Shown here piece by piece: positions 55,144-64,000 of a stretch of DNA of 64,000 nucleotides. Numbering within the stretch: the first letter of the stretch is position 1; each line of letters opens with the position of its first letter. The stretch is taken from the NCBI GenBank assembly GCA_030147805.1, contig JASBUR010000018.1:1-64000 (forward strand). Direction: 5' to 3'. The position numbers and the translations under genes were made by a program. This DNA comes from Sphingomonadaceae bacterium. Lineage in GTDB: Bacteria; Pseudomonadota; Alphaproteobacteria; Sphingomonadales; Sphingomonadaceae. The notes under the pieces were generated by a model. The model saw nothing but the letters and a program-made list of their open reading frames with translations, made no database searches and was not told the DNA's origin.

Positions 55144-56868
55144 ATGGCCGACCACGACATCCACGCGCCGGCGCCGCGCCTCGCCCCCTGGCTGATGGAG
55201 CCGATCCGCGCGAACAAGCGCACCTATGGTCAGGTCGCGATCGCAGCGGTGCTGATCAACCTGTTCAGCCTCGTCACTTCGCTGTTCTCGATGGTGGTCT
55301 ACGACCGCGTCGTTCCCAACAACGCCACCGAATCGCTGATCGCGCTGTCGATCGGCGTGGCGATCATCCTGATCTTCGACTTCGTGCTGAAGTCGCTGCG
55401 CGGCTATTTCATCGACATCGCCGGCCAGAGCATCGACCGCGACGTCGGCGGCGCGATCTTCAAGCGGCTGCTGTCGATGCGCATGGAAAGCCGCAAGGGC
55501 TCGGCCGGCGCCTTCGCCGGCCTGCTGCGCGAGTTCGAGACGCTGCGCGACTTCTTCGCCTCGGCGACGCTCGCCGCCGTCGTCGACGTCCCTTTCATCA
55601 TCCTCTTCCTCCTCGTCATCGCGTCGATCGGCGGACCGGTGGTGTGGGTGCCGCTGCTCGCCGTGCCGCTGGTCATCGCCACGGGCATGCTGGTGCAGCC
55701 GGCGCTCGGCCGCCTCGCCGCCGGCGGGATGGGCCAGGGGCTGTCGAAGCAGGGCGTGCTCGTCGAGACGATCTCGGGGCTCGAGACGGTCAAATCCTCC
55801 TCGGCCGGCCCGCTGCTCGCCGAGCGCTGGGCGAACGCGGTCGACAGCCACGCCGACCTGTCGATGCGCCAGCGCATGGTCAGCGCGATCGCCATCAACG
55901 TCGCCGGATCGGCGCAGCAGATCGCCTATGTCGGCACGATCATCGTCGGCGTCTTCCTCATCGCCCGCGGTGATCTGACCATGGGCGGGCTGATCGCCTG
56001 TTCGATCCTGTCGGGCCGCTGCGTCGCGCCGCTGTCGCAGATCGCCAACCTGCTGACGCGGCTGAGCCACACCCGCACCGCCTATCGTCAGCTCGACGCG
56101 ATGATGAGCGAGGCGGGCGAGGTAAACGAGCAAACAAGCTATCTGCGCCGCAGCAAGATCGACGGCCGCATCGAGTTCCGCAACGTCATCTTCCGCTATC
56201 CGGGATCGACGCAGCGCGCGCTCGACGACGTGTCGTTCACGATCGGCGCCGGCGAGCGCGTCGCGATCCTCGGCCGAGTGGGGTCGGGCAAGTCGACGAT
56301 CGCGCGGCTGATCCTCGGCCTCTACCAGCCGACCGAGGGCGCGGTGTTCATCGACGACACCGACGTCCGGCAGATCCATCCCGACGACCTGCGCCACAAT
56401 GTCGGCGCGGTGCTGCAGGACGTGTTCCTGCTGTCGGGCGCGGTGCGCGAGAACATCACGCTCGGCGACGCGCATATCGACGACGAGGAGGTGCTGCGCG
56501 CCGCGCGCGTCTCGGGCACGCACGACTTCATCGGCCAGGTGCCCAACGGCTATGACCTGCGCCTGTCCGATCGCGGCGAGGGGCTGTCGGGCGGCCAGCG
56601 CCAGTCGATCGCGATCGCGCGCGCCGTCGCCGGCAGCCGCCGCATCCTGCTGTTCGACGAGCCGACGAGCGCGATGGACATCCAGTCCGAGAATGCGCTG
56701 ATCGCCCGGCTCGAGGCCGAGCTCGCCGGACGCACCGTCGTGCTCGTCACGCACCGGGCGTCGATGCTCAAGCTCGTCGACCGCGTCATCATCCTCGACC
56801 GCGGCAAGATCGTCGCGCAGGGCCCGCGCGATGACGTGCTGAAGTCGGTCGCGGTGGGGGGGCAGTGA
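55144..56868 (+). CDS. Type I secretion ABC transporter (permease-ATPase fusion)
   Basis: A 574-residue half-transporter. Six membrane spans (about 30-310) are followed by the nucleotide-binding domain with Walker A GRVGSGKST (near 378), LSGGQRQSIAIARA and Walker B ILLFDEPTSAMD. It matches LapB/HlyB-type exporters but has no N-terminal C39 peptidase or C39-like domain, so it does not itself recognise leader peptides through that domain. Its substrate is probably a C-terminally signalled protein. The reading frame is open far upstream inside the TolC gene, but the ATG at 55144 is right. Confidence 0.93.
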   Translation: MADHDIHAPAPRLAPWLMEPIRANKRTYGQVAIAAVLINLFSLVTSLFSMVVYDRVVPNNATESLIALSIGVAIILIFDFVLKSLRGYFIDIAGQSIDRDVGGAIFKRLLSMRMESRKGSAGAFAGLLREFETLRDFFASATLAAVVDVPFIILFLLVIASIGGPVVWVPLLAVPLVIATGMLVQPALGRLAAGGMGQGLSKQGVLVETISGLETVKSSSAGPLLAERWANAVDSHADLSMRQRMVSAIAINVAGSAQQIAYVGTIIVGVFLIARGDLTMGGLIACSILSGRCVAPLSQIANLLTRLSHTRTAYRQLDAMMSEAGEVNEQTSYLRRSKIDGRIEFRNVIFRYPGSTQRALDDVSFTIGAGERVAILGRVGSGKSTIARLILGLYQPTEGAVFIDDTDVRQIHPDDLRHNVGAVLQDVFLLSGAVRENITLGDAHIDDEEVLRAARVSGTHDFIGQVPNGYDLRLSDRGEGLSGGQRQSIAIARAVAGSRRILLFDEPTSAMDIQSENALIARLEAELAGRTVVLVTHRASMLKLVDRVIILDRGKIVAQGPRDDVLKSVAVGGQ

Positions 56869-58133
56869 TGGATCTGACCGCCAACATCGAAGGGCTGCCC
56901 GACCGGCTCAAGCCGAGCCGCGCCGCCAACCTCCTGCTCTGGGTGATCGCCGCCTTCGTGGTGATCTTCGTCGCCTGGGCGGCGCTCGCCAAGGTCGACG
57001 AGGTCAGCCGCGCGCAGGGCCGCGTCGTGCCCTCGCGCCAGCTGCAGGTCGTCTCCAACCTCGAAGGCGGCATCGTGCGCGAGATCCTCGTCCGCCAGGG
57101 TCAGAAGGTCGCGGCGGGCCAGCCGCTGCTGCGCCTCGACGCCACGCAATTCTCGGCGCAGTTCAGCCGCGAGCAAGAGGGCTACAACGCACTCGTCGCC
57201 CGGATCACCCGGCTGCAGGCCGAGGTCGACGGCACCGCGCCCGCCTTCCCGCCCGGCCTGATCACCACCTCGCCGGCGCTGGTCGCCGCCGAGCGCTCGC
57301 TCTATCAGGCGCGGCAGTCTGAACTGGCGGCGGCGCTGTCGAGCGCACGCTCGCAGCTCGACCAGGCGCAGACCGCCGTCTCGACGCGCGCACAGGCGAA
57401 GAGCCTCGCCGACCGCGAGCTGGCGCTCATCGGACCATTGGTCGAAAAGGGCATCGAACCGCAGATCGAGCTGCTGCGCGCCCAGTCGGCGGCGAGCCAG
57501 GCGGGCGGCGAATATCGCGGCGCGCAGTCGGCGGCGGCGCAGGCCGCCTCCGAAATGCGCTCGGTGCGCGAACAGTTCCGCGCCAAGTCGGTCGACGACC
57601 TCACCGCCGCCAAGGCCGAACTCGCGGGCATGGGCCGCGAGCTGCCGGCGCTGCAGGACCGCGTCACCCGCGCCGAGCTCAAGGCGCCGATCAGCGGCAC
57701 CGTCAACCGCGTGCTGGTCGCCACCGTCGGCGGCATCGTCAAGCCGGGCGAGCCGCTGGTCGAGATCGTGCCGAGCGACGATGCGCTGGTGGTCGAGGCG
57801 CGCGTCGCGCCCGCCGACATCGCCTTCGTACACCCGGGCCAGAAGGCGCAGGTCAAGCTGACCGCCTATGATTATTCGGTCTACGGCGCGCTCGACGGCG
57901 AGGTCGAACGCATCTCGCCCGATGCCGTCGTCACCGACGAACGCACCGGCGAGACGCATTATCTGGTGCGGGTGCGCACCGAGGACCGGCTGCTCGACGC
58001 GACCGGCAAGCCGCTGGCGATCACCCCCGGCATGGTCGCCGAGATCGACCTGCTCGGCGAGAAGCGCAGCATCCTCAGCTACATCCTCAGCCCGATCGAA
58101 CGCGTCGGCAGCCGGGCGATGCGCGAGAAGTAG
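56868..58133 (+). CDS. HlyD-family periplasmic adaptor (type I secretion membrane fusion protein)
   Basis: A 421-residue adaptor with one N-terminal membrane span (about 24-43), a lipoyl-like segment (VSNLEGGIVREILVRQGQKV), a long coiled-coil hairpin (residues 90-260, rich in Ala/Gln/Glu) and the second lipoyl half and barrel domains (LKAPISGTVNRVLVATVGGIVKPG). The start ATG overlaps the previous stop (TGATG). Together with the two upstream genes it spans both membranes. No candidate substrate gene lies downstream; the REP at 58152 ends the unit. Confidence 0.93.
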   Translation: MDLTANIEGLPDRLKPSRAANLLLWVIAAFVVIFVAWAALAKVDEVSRAQGRVVPSRQLQVVSNLEGGIVREILVRQGQKVAAGQPLLRLDATQFSAQFSREQEGYNALVARITRLQAEVDGTAPAFPPGLITTSPALVAAERSLYQARQSELAAALSSARSQLDQAQTAVSTRAQAKSLADRELALIGPLVEKGIEPQIELLRAQSAASQAGGEYRGAQSAAAQAASEMRSVREQFRAKSVDDLTAAKAELAGMGRELPALQDRVTRAELKAPISGTVNRVLVATVGGIVKPGEPLVEIVPSDDALVVEARVAPADIAFVHPGQKAQVKLTAYDYSVYGALDGEVERISPDAVVTDERTGETHYLVRVRTEDRLLDATGKPLAITPGMVAEIDLLGEKRSILSYILSPIERVGSRAMREK

Positions 58134-58151
58134 CGCCTGCCCCGATCCGCC

Positions 58152-58215
58152 ATCCTGTCGAGGTCAGGATCTTTCAACGTCTTGGGAGATCCTGACTGTC
58201 GTCAGGATGACGATT
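58152..58215. repeat. REP-like repeat (class C copy 2)
   Basis: GTCAGGATCT (58163-58172) pairs with AGATCCTGAC (58187-58196), followed by GTCGTCAGGATGACGAT. It is related to the repeat at 12321. Its right end overlaps the last codons and stop of the GFA gene. Confidence 0.6.
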
Positions 58216-58636
58216 TGGATGGGAGAGGCTCCTGCCCTTTGCGCCCCTGCGCGTACCGGGGCAGGTCGTCGTGAAGGTCGAGCCACGCCACCTGGTCCGC
58301 TGCATAGATGTGAAAGGTCGGCGGCACCGCGTCGGGATCGTCGAGCGAGCCGAGCCAGATATCGATGCTGTCGGGCTCGTCGGACACGTCGAAGAACAGC
58401 TGTCCGCCGCAGGTCGCGCAGAAGACGCGAGTCACCTCGGGCGACGACCGGTAGCGCCGCAGCGCTTCCTGGCCGCGGGTAAGGACCAGGCGGTCGCGCG
58501 GCACGCTGGCCGCGGCGATGACCGGTGCGCCGCTCGACTTGCGGCACATCGAGCAATGACAGTAGCCGGCGCCGAACGGCTCGGCATCGAAGCGGTAGCG
58601 CACCGCGCCGCACAGGCAGCCGCCCTCCCCGATCAT
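58202..58636 (-). CDS. GFA family protein (glutathione-dependent formaldehyde-activating/CENP-V-like fold)
   Basis: A 144-residue zinc-binding protein with the family's seven-cysteine pattern: GGCLCGAVRY near residue 7, YCHCSMCRKSSG near 27 and FCATCGG near 73. The biochemical role of most members is unknown. The last residues (KSSS) and stop codon are encoded by the end of a REP element, suggesting that the repeat inserted at or replaced the original 3' end. It is followed (upstream on the map) by iorB. Confidence 0.9.
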   Translation of the reverse strand: MIGEGGCLCGAVRYRFDAEPFGAGYCHCSMCRKSSGAPVIAAASVPRDRLVLTRGQEALRRYRSSPEVTRVFCATCGGQLFFDVSDEPDSIDIWLGSLDDPDAVPPTFHIYAADQVAWLDLHDDLPRYAQGRKGQEPLPSKSSS

Positions 58637-58646
58637 CGGGCGCCGA

Positions 58647-60893
58647 TCACGCCAGCTGGCTGCCGATCGGCAGCTTCCTGATCCGCTTGCCGCTGGCGGC
58701 GGCGAGCGCGTTGGTGAGCGCGGGGGTGAACGGCGGCATCGACGGCTCGCCCATCCCGCGCGGCGGCGCCTCGGACGGCATGATGTGCGTCTCGATGCGC
58801 GTGGCGGCGCGGTCGAGGCGCATCATCGGATAGCCGTCGAAATTCGCCTGCTCGACCTTGCCGTCCTTGATGGTGATCGCCTGTCCCATCGCGGTCGACA
58901 GCGCATCGTTGATCGCGCCTTCGTTCTGCATCGCCACGCCGTTCGGGTTGACCGCGATGCCGCAGTCGATGCCCGAGACGACGCGGTCGACCGAGAAGCC
59001 GCCATCGTCCTTCATCGACACGTCGACGACATGCGCGATGTACGACCCGAAGGAGAAATGGCCGGCGATGCCGCGGCCCTTGCCGTTCGCCCCGGCCGGC
59101 CCCTGCCAGCCGGCCTTGTCGGCGGCCAGTTTGAGCACGCCGGCAAGCCGGCCGGTCGAGAAGACCGGTCCGCCATGGCCGTCATATTTGAGGTCGCGCG
59201 GCGCGCCGAGCAGTTGCAGGCGGTAGGCGAGCGGATCCTGTCCGGCGGCGGCGGCCACCTCGTCGAGGAAGGCCTGCTGCACCCAGGCATTGACGGTGTG
59301 ACCGGGCGCGCGCCAGGCGCCGCGGATCGCCGCCGAGGTCATCGGCACATAATCGTAGCGCTGGTTGACCGCGAGGCTGCCCGGATGGTCGTCGGGGAAC
59401 AGCTCCGAACGGTGGTAGACCTCGGCGCCCGGATTGGCCTCGCGCGCCGTGCGATAAAGCCGCGACTGGCTGGCGACGCGGTGCTCCCAGCCGGTGAGTC
59501 GGCCGTCCCTGTCGATCGCCGCGCGCAGCAGGTGTGCGCCGCCGGGCCGATAGAGATCGGTGCCCATGTCGCATTCGCGCGTCCACACCAGCTTGATCGG
59601 CGCGCCGGTCTTCATCGAGATCAGCACCGCCTCGGCGATCGGGTCCTGGTAGAGCCGCCGCCCGAAGCCGCCGCCCGACCGCACCGGCGTCAGGTCGACG
59701 TTGGCGGGAGCGACGCCGGCGACCGCGGCGGCGAACATCACCGCGCTGACCGGCTGCTGCGTCGGCGCGATCAGCCGGACGCGGCCGTCCTTCACATGCG
59801 CGATGCAATTCTGCGGCTCCATCGTCGCATGCGCGACGAGCGGCGCCTCGTAGCGCGCCTCGACGACGCGCGCCGCCGCGTCGAACGCCGCCTCGACGTT
59901 GCCGACGTCGCGCACCCGGTAGCGCTCGCCGTTGGCCAGCGCGTCCCAGGCCGCGGCATAGCTCGCGTCGCTGCTTTCGCGCGTCGGCCCCGGCTCCCAT
60001 TCGACCCTGAGCGCGTCGCGGCCCTTGCGCGCCTGCCAGAGGCTGTCGGCAACGACCGCCACGCCCTCGCAGAGATTCTTGTTGCGCAGGCCCGAGCCGA
60101 GCTCGGGCCGCGGCAGCCGGACGACATGGCGGACGCCCGGCATCGCGCGCGCGGCGCTGTCGTCGAGCGACTTCACCGCGCCGTCGAGATAGGGCGAGCG
60201 CAGCACCACGGCGTGGAGCATGCCGTCGATCTTCTGGTCGATCCCGTAGAGCGGCTGGCCGGTGACGATCGCCAGCGCCTGCTTCTGCTTCTGCGGCGTA
60301 CCGATGATCCTGTGGTCGCGGCGGGGCTTGAGCGGCAGCGGCTCGGCGGGCAGCGTCTCCCTGGCCGCGAGCGCCACCAGCTCGCCGTAGCGCGCGCTGC
60401 GCCGGCTGGCGCGGTGATGGACGATGCCGGGGCTCGTCGTCAGCTCGGCCGCCGGCACGCCCCATTGGCGCGCCGCGGCTGCCACGAGCAGATGCCGCGC
60501 CGCGGCGCCGGCCTGGCGGGCGCCGTCATAGCTTTCCCAGATCGCCGTCGAGCCGCCGGCGCCGCTCGCGAACACCGACTCCTCGACGCGGCCTTCGGCG
60601 TTCACCGTGAAAGTCGCGGGAATATTCTCGACGGCAATGCTCGCGAAATCGACGTCGAGCTCCTCGGCGATCAGCATCGGGATCGAGGTGTTGGTCCCCT
60701 GCCCGATCTCGGTGGTCGCGGTCGCGATCGTCACGCGGTTGTCGGGCGCGATGCGGACATAGAGGCCGAGCTGGTCTGCCGGCGGCACACCGTCGGCCGC
60801 GAAGGCGCCGCGCGTCTGGAACAGCATCAGCGCGCCGCCGGCGGAAACCGCCTTCAGGAAGCCGCGGCGCGAGGCGGTGGGCATGATCGTCAT
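58647..60893 (-). CDS. iorB: Molybdopterin-binding subunit of an isoquinoline 1-oxidoreductase-like enzyme
   Basis: A 748-residue molybdo-hydroxylase subunit with a twin-arginine signal (SRRGFLKAVSAGGALMLF). The molybdopterin domains include EIGQGTNTSIPMLIAEEL and SGGFGRRLYQDPI, and the active-site tail GMGEPSMPP contains the glutamate of the family. It lies four bases after a 2Fe-2S partner gene, the usual iorAB order. The physiological substrate may be an aldehyde or N-heterocycle; the original enzyme oxidises isoquinoline. Confidence 0.93.
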   Translation of the reverse strand: MTIMPTASRRGFLKAVSAGGALMLFQTRGAFAADGVPPADQLGLYVRIAPDNRVTIATATTEIGQGTNTSIPMLIAEELDVDFASIAVENIPATFTVNAEGRVEESVFASGAGGSTAIWESYDGARQAGAAARHLLVAAAARQWGVPAAELTTSPGIVHHRASRRSARYGELVALAARETLPAEPLPLKPRRDHRIIGTPQKQKQALAIVTGQPLYGIDQKIDGMLHAVVLRSPYLDGAVKSLDDSAARAMPGVRHVVRLPRPELGSGLRNKNLCEGVAVVADSLWQARKGRDALRVEWEPGPTRESSDASYAAAWDALANGERYRVRDVGNVEAAFDAAARVVEARYEAPLVAHATMEPQNCIAHVKDGRVRLIAPTQQPVSAVMFAAAVAGVAPANVDLTPVRSGGGFGRRLYQDPIAEAVLISMKTGAPIKLVWTRECDMGTDLYRPGGAHLLRAAIDRDGRLTGWEHRVASQSRLYRTAREANPGAEVYHRSELFPDDHPGSLAVNQRYDYVPMTSAAIRGAWRAPGHTVNAWVQQAFLDEVAAAAGQDPLAYRLQLLGAPRDLKYDGHGGPVFSTGRLAGVLKLAADKAGWQGPAGANGKGRGIAGHFSFGSYIAHVVDVSMKDDGGFSVDRVVSGIDCGIAVNPNGVAMQNEGAINDALSTAMGQAITIKDGKVEQANFDGYPMMRLDRAATRIETHIMPSEAPPRGMGEPSMPPFTPALTNALAAASGKRIRKLPIGSQLA

Positions 60894-60897
60894 GGCG

Positions 60898-61353
60898 TCA
60901 GCTCCTCATCAGCGCAGCGGCGCGATGGACCGCCTTGCGAACGCGCGCATAGGTGCCGCAGCGGCAGAGGTTGCCGATCGCGGCGTCGATGTCGGCGTCG
61001 GTCGGATCGGGATTGGCCTCGAGGAAGTCGGTGACCGCCATGATCTGCCCGGCCTGGCAATAGCCGCATTGCGCGACATCCTCGTCGATCCATGCCTGCT
61101 GGACCGGGTGGAGCTTGCCGCCCTCGGCCAGCCCCTCGATCGTGGTGACGCTGGCGCCGGCGGCCCCCGACATCGGCACGGCACAGGACCGCGTCGCCTC
61201 GCCGTTGATATGGACCGTGCAGGCGCCGCAGCTGGCGATGCCGCAGCCGAACTTCGTGCCGACGAGGCCGAGTTCGTCGCGCAGATACCAGAGCAGCGGC
61301 ATGTCGGGGTCGCCCTCGAAGCGCCTGCGTTCGCCGTTGACCGAAATGTCCAT
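60898..61353 (-). CDS. iorA: (2Fe-2S)-binding subunit of the isoquinoline oxidoreductase-like enzyme
   Basis: A 151-residue iron-sulfur subunit with two clusters. The N-terminal plant-ferredoxin-type cluster is in [16 protein letters not shown] (plus the downstream RSCAVP cysteine). The C-terminal helical cluster is in [11 protein letters not shown] and LCRCGTYAR. It passes electrons from the molybdenum centre. Started at MDISVNG (61353), which fits the family N-terminus; a start 12 bases earlier is possible. First gene of the pair with iorB. Confidence 0.94.
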   Translation of the reverse strand: MDISVNGERRRFEGDPDMPLLWYLRDELGLVGTKFGCGIASCGACTVHINGEATRSCAVPMSGAAGASVTTIEGLAEGGKLHPVQQAWIDEDVAQCGYCQAGQIMAVTDFLEANPDPTDADIDAAIGNLCRCGTYARVRKAVHRAAALMRS

Positions 61354-61450
61354 CGCCCACCCCATCCCAAGGATCAGGCGGGCAGACTAGCGTGCGCGGG
61401 CGGGCGGCGACAATCGCATCCGATGAACGCCGACCGGGCTTCGACCGGCG

Positions 61451-62950
61451 TCAGGCGACGTAGGCGTCGCGCAGCTCGCGCTTGAGTACCTTGCCGATGT
61501 GGCTGCGCGGCAGCTCGTCGAGCAGCCGCACGTCGGCGAGGCGCTGCGTCTTGCCGAGCCGCTCGTTGGTCCAGGCCCGGATCGTCTCGGCGTCGGCGCC
61601 GCGCGAGACGACGAAGGCGACCGGCGTCTCGCCCCAGGCAGTGCTCGGTACGCCGACCACCGCTACGTCGGCGACGTCGGGATGGCCGCGCACCACCGCC
61701 TCGAGGTCCGAGGGGTAGATGTTGAAGCCGCCCGAAATGATCATGTCCTTCTTGCGGTCCATGAGCGTCAGGAAGCCGTCCTCGTCGAAGCGGCCGACGT
61801 CGCCGGTGCGGATGTAGCGCCGTCCCTCGGGCGACACCCAGGTAGCCTCGGCGGTCTTGCCCGGCTGGTTGTGGTAGCCGTTCATCGTCGCCGCCGAGGC
61901 GCCGACGATCTCGCCGATCTCGCCCACCGGCACCTCGCGGCCCGCCTCATCGATCAGGCGGATGTCGTGGCCCGGGATCGGACGGCCGACGGTGTGAAGC
62001 TTATCAGGGTGCTCGTGTGCGACCAGCGCGCACGAACCGCCGCCCTCGGTCATGCCGAAGAAATCGACGAGGCCGCCGGGCCAGCGCCGCAGGATGTCCT
62101 GCTTCAGTGCCGCGCCGAACGGCGCCGAAGTGCAGAACTTCATCCGGAACGACGACAGGTCGGCGGCGTCGAACTCGGGAAGCGCCAGCAGCCGGCTGTA
62201 CTGGACGGGGACGAGCATGGTGTGCGTGACGCGATGCGCCTGCGCCAGCTCGAGGTAGCGCCGCGCGTCGAACTTCTTCATCAGCACGACCGCGCCGCCG
62301 AGCGCGAGCGTCGGGAAGAAGCTGACCAGCGTGGTATTCGAATAGAGCGGCGTCGACAGCAAGGTCACCGCGCCGGGGCCGTAGCCGCTCGCCTCGCCGC
62401 GGTTGACGTGCTGGAAGCGCATGCCGTGGCTCTGGACGATGCCCTTGGGCGTCCCCGTCGTCCCCGAGGAATAGATGATGTTGAACGGCCAGTCGGGCTC
62501 GACGACGACCGGCGCAGGGACCGCGCCTTCGGGTTCGAGCCAGGCGTCGAACGCCTCGAACGCGGTGCGCGGCACCATGGCGTCATGCGGCACGCCGCGG
62601 AGCGCCGTCTCGACCTCGGCATCGAGGAAGAAGCGCTTCGCCCCCGAGTCCGCCACCATGCCGACGATCTGTTCGGGCGTCGACGAGGGCGCGATCGGCG
62701 CCACCGCAACGCCGGCGCGCAAGGCGCCGAGGAACAGCGCAGCATAGTCGACCGAGGTCGAGGCGCAGATCGCGATGCTCTCGCGCGGCTGCACGCCGTC
62801 GCGCTGAAGCGCCGCGGCGATGCGGTCCATCCGCGCGTCGAGTTCGGCGTAACCGAGCCGGTCGCCGTCCTGGCGCAGCGCGTCGCCATCGGGCTGCGCC
62901 GCCGCCTGGGCGCGGATCATGTCGGACAGGGCGACGAACGCGTCGGTCAC
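61451..62950 (-). CDS. AMP-forming acyl-CoA synthetase
   Basis: A 499-residue class I acyl-adenylate-forming enzyme. The ATP-binding signature is YSSGTTGTPKGIVQSHG, the acceptor region GYHNQPGKTAEAT, RTGDVGRFDEDG, and the C-terminal catalytic lysine is in HIGKVLKRELR. It activates a fatty or aromatic acid to its CoA ester; the substrate is not clear. Starts with GTG. Follows the CurA-like reductase gene by 13 bases on the same strand, so the two are probably an operon. Confidence 0.93.
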   Translation of the reverse strand: MTDAFVALSDMIRAQAAAQPDGDALRQDGDRLGYAELDARMDRIAAALQRDGVQPRESIAICASTSVDYAALFLGALRAGVAVAPIAPSSTPEQIVGMVADSGAKRFFLDAEVETALRGVPHDAMVPRTAFEAFDAWLEPEGAVPAPVVVEPDWPFNIIYSSGTTGTPKGIVQSHGMRFQHVNRGEASGYGPGAVTLLSTPLYSNTTLVSFFPTLALGGAVVLMKKFDARRYLELAQAHRVTHTMLVPVQYSRLLALPEFDAADLSSFRMKFCTSAPFGAALKQDILRRWPGGLVDFFGMTEGGGSCALVAHEHPDKLHTVGRPIPGHDIRLIDEAGREVPVGEIGEIVGASAATMNGYHNQPGKTAEATWVSPEGRRYIRTGDVGRFDEDGFLTLMDRKKDMIISGGFNIYPSDLEAVVRGHPDVADVAVVGVPSTAWGETPVAFVVSRGADAETIRAWTNERLGKTQRLADVRLLDELPRSHIGKVLKRELRDAYVA

Positions 62951-62963
62951 GCCGGGGTCCGCC

Positions 62964-63968
62964 TTACAGCTTGACCAGCATCTTGCCGGTATTGCCGCCC
63001 GAAAACAGCTTGAGGAAGGCCGCCGGGGCGTTGGCGATGCCCTCCTCGACCGTCTGCTCCCACTTGATCTTCCCTTCGGCGATCCAGCCGCTCATGTCCT
63101 GGATGAATTGCGGCCGGAGCCCGGCGTACTGCGTGACGATGAAGCCCTGCATCGTGATGCTCTTGCCGACCAGATACATGATGTTGCGCGGGCCGGCGGC
63201 CGGGCCCTCGTTGTTGTACTGCGAAATCATCCCGCATTCGGCGAAGCGCGCAAACGGGCGCGCCAGTTCGAGCGCGACCTCGAGATGCTCGCCGCCGACA
63301 TTGTCGAAATAGATGTCGATGCCCTTGGGCACCGCGGCGCGGACGGCCTCGAGCAGGTTGCCGCCCTTGTAGTTGATCGCGTGATCGACGCCGACCGACC
63401 GCAACCAGGCGCATTTCTCGTCGCTACCCGCGGTGGCGACGACCGTGCAGCCCTTGATCTTGGCGATCTGCGCGACGAGCGAGCCGACCGCGCCGGCGCC
63501 GCCCGAGACGAAGACGGTGTCGCCCGGCTTGGGCTTGCCGATCTCGAGCAGCCCCGAATAGGCGGTGAGGCCGGGCATGCCGAGCACGCCGAGAAACGCC
63601 TCGACGGGTACGCCGCTGCCCGCCGGCAGCTTCTCGACTTGGCCCGCCGACGCGACGAAGCCTTCGCGCCAACCGAGCATCGACAGCACGAGGTCGCCCG
63701 GCGCGAAGTCGGGCGAGCCGCTCTCGACCACCTCGCCGACCGCACCGCCCTGCAGCGCCTCGCCGAGCGCGAACGGCGGCACGTAGCTCGCACGGTCGTA
63801 CATGCGGCCCCGCATATAGGGATCGACCGACATCCAGCGGTTGCGGACGAGAATCTCGCCAGCGCCCGGCGCACCCAGCTCGACGCTGGCGAGCTCGAAA
63901 TTCTCGGCCTTGGGCAGGCCGACCGGGCGGCTCTTCAGCCGTACTTCGCGCGACGTGAAACCAGCCAT
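62964..63968 (-). CDS. NADP-dependent medium-chain reductase (CurA/leukotriene B4 12-hydroxydehydrogenase-like)
   Basis: A 334-residue MDR-superfamily enzyme without the structural or catalytic zinc cysteines. It has the catalytic-domain start SVDPYMRGRMYD, the NADP loop SGGAGAVGSLVAQIAK and the ending GNTGKMLVKL, matching the family that reduces alpha,beta-unsaturated ketones (curcumin reductase, prostaglandin reductase). First gene of a pair with an acyl-CoA synthetase. GGGAGAAG precedes the ATG. Confidence 0.92.
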   Translation of the reverse strand: MAGFTSREVRLKSRPVGLPKAENFELASVELGAPGAGEILVRNRWMSVDPYMRGRMYDRASYVPPFALGEALQGGAVGEVVESGSPDFAPGDLVLSMLGWREGFVASAGQVEKLPAGSGVPVEAFLGVLGMPGLTAYSGLLEIGKPKPGDTVFVSGGAGAVGSLVAQIAKIKGCTVVATAGSDEKCAWLRSVGVDHAINYKGGNLLEAVRAAVPKGIDIYFDNVGGEHLEVALELARPFARFAECGMISQYNNEGPAAGPRNIMYLVGKSITMQGFIVTQYAGLRPQFIQDMSGWIAEGKIKWEQTVEEGIANAPAAFLKLFSGGNTGKMLVKL

Positions 63969-64000
63969 GGCACTTCTCCCAAGTTTTTATGTTTCGTCAT

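Noticed and set aside
58785-61034. 749-codon ORF antisense to iorB
   Set aside because: Antisense of conserved iorB; Arg/Asp/Gly-rich translation without domains.

Overview
The window is a GC-rich (roughly two-thirds G+C), densely coded chromosomal stretch. It most likely comes from a sphingomonad (Alphaproteobacteria, Sphingomonadales). Pointers are the ECF15/EcfG-type general-stress sigma factor, the ccmABCDE heme-export operon near acnA, the DUF1476 (zeta) gene beside bolA and grxD, DUF3667, a STAS-MlaE permease, the isoquinoline-oxidoreductase-like molybdoenzymes, and intergenic palindromes built on CATCCCCGC..GCGGGGATG and CCCTGAGCTTGTCGAAGGG. I see no rRNA, tRNA, CRISPR array, phage gene or transposase. 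No gap between genes exceeds 300 bases.

Layout. 1-9.6 kb: guaA, two small exported proteins, a LysR regulator, an iron alcohol dehydrogenase overlapped by a hotdog thioesterase, a polytopic membrane protein, the DUF1476-bolA-grxD operon, DUF3667 and purC. 9.6-12.3 kb: a surface-lipoprotein pair (TbpB-like lipoprotein plus its Slam translocator). 12.4-15 kb: ccmABCDE on the minus strand. 15-21.3 kb: a possible small RNA ending in a hairpin, an MHS-type transporter, a small glycine-rich exported protein, a DMT exporter and aconitase. 21.4-27.5 kb: two divergent envelope-lipid operons, one for head-group chemistry (CDP-alcohol phosphotransferase, NTP transferase, HAD phosphatase) and one for Mla-type lipid transport. 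27.6-37.4 kb: pepN, then ku-ligD (non-homologous end joining) behind a textbook EcfG promoter, then a sigma factor that looks like a NepR-EcfG fusion, then a soluble five-PAS histidine kinase. 37.5-53.6 kb: peptidases and metabolic enzymes (M28, M48, two exported M20 amidohydrolases, SDRs, a CoxL-like molybdoenzyme, threonine aldolase, nitronate monooxygenase, aldehyde dehydrogenase) and a small DUF2061 protein with Fur-box-like sites. 53.7-58.1 kb: a complete type I secretion trio. 58.2-64 kb: a GFA protein, iorAB-type molybdo-hydroxylase, an acyl-CoA synthetase and a CurA-like reductase.

The most coherent story is stress and envelope. The ku-ligD promoter matches the recognition sequence of the sigma class encoded 3 kb away, and a weaker match precedes the small exported protein at 17.0 kb. 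The sigma factor carries a segment resembling its own usual anti-sigma factor at its N-terminus. The lipid-synthesis and lipid-transport operons share one divergent intergenic region. The Slam/TbpB-like pair and the type I secretion system add two surface-export routes.
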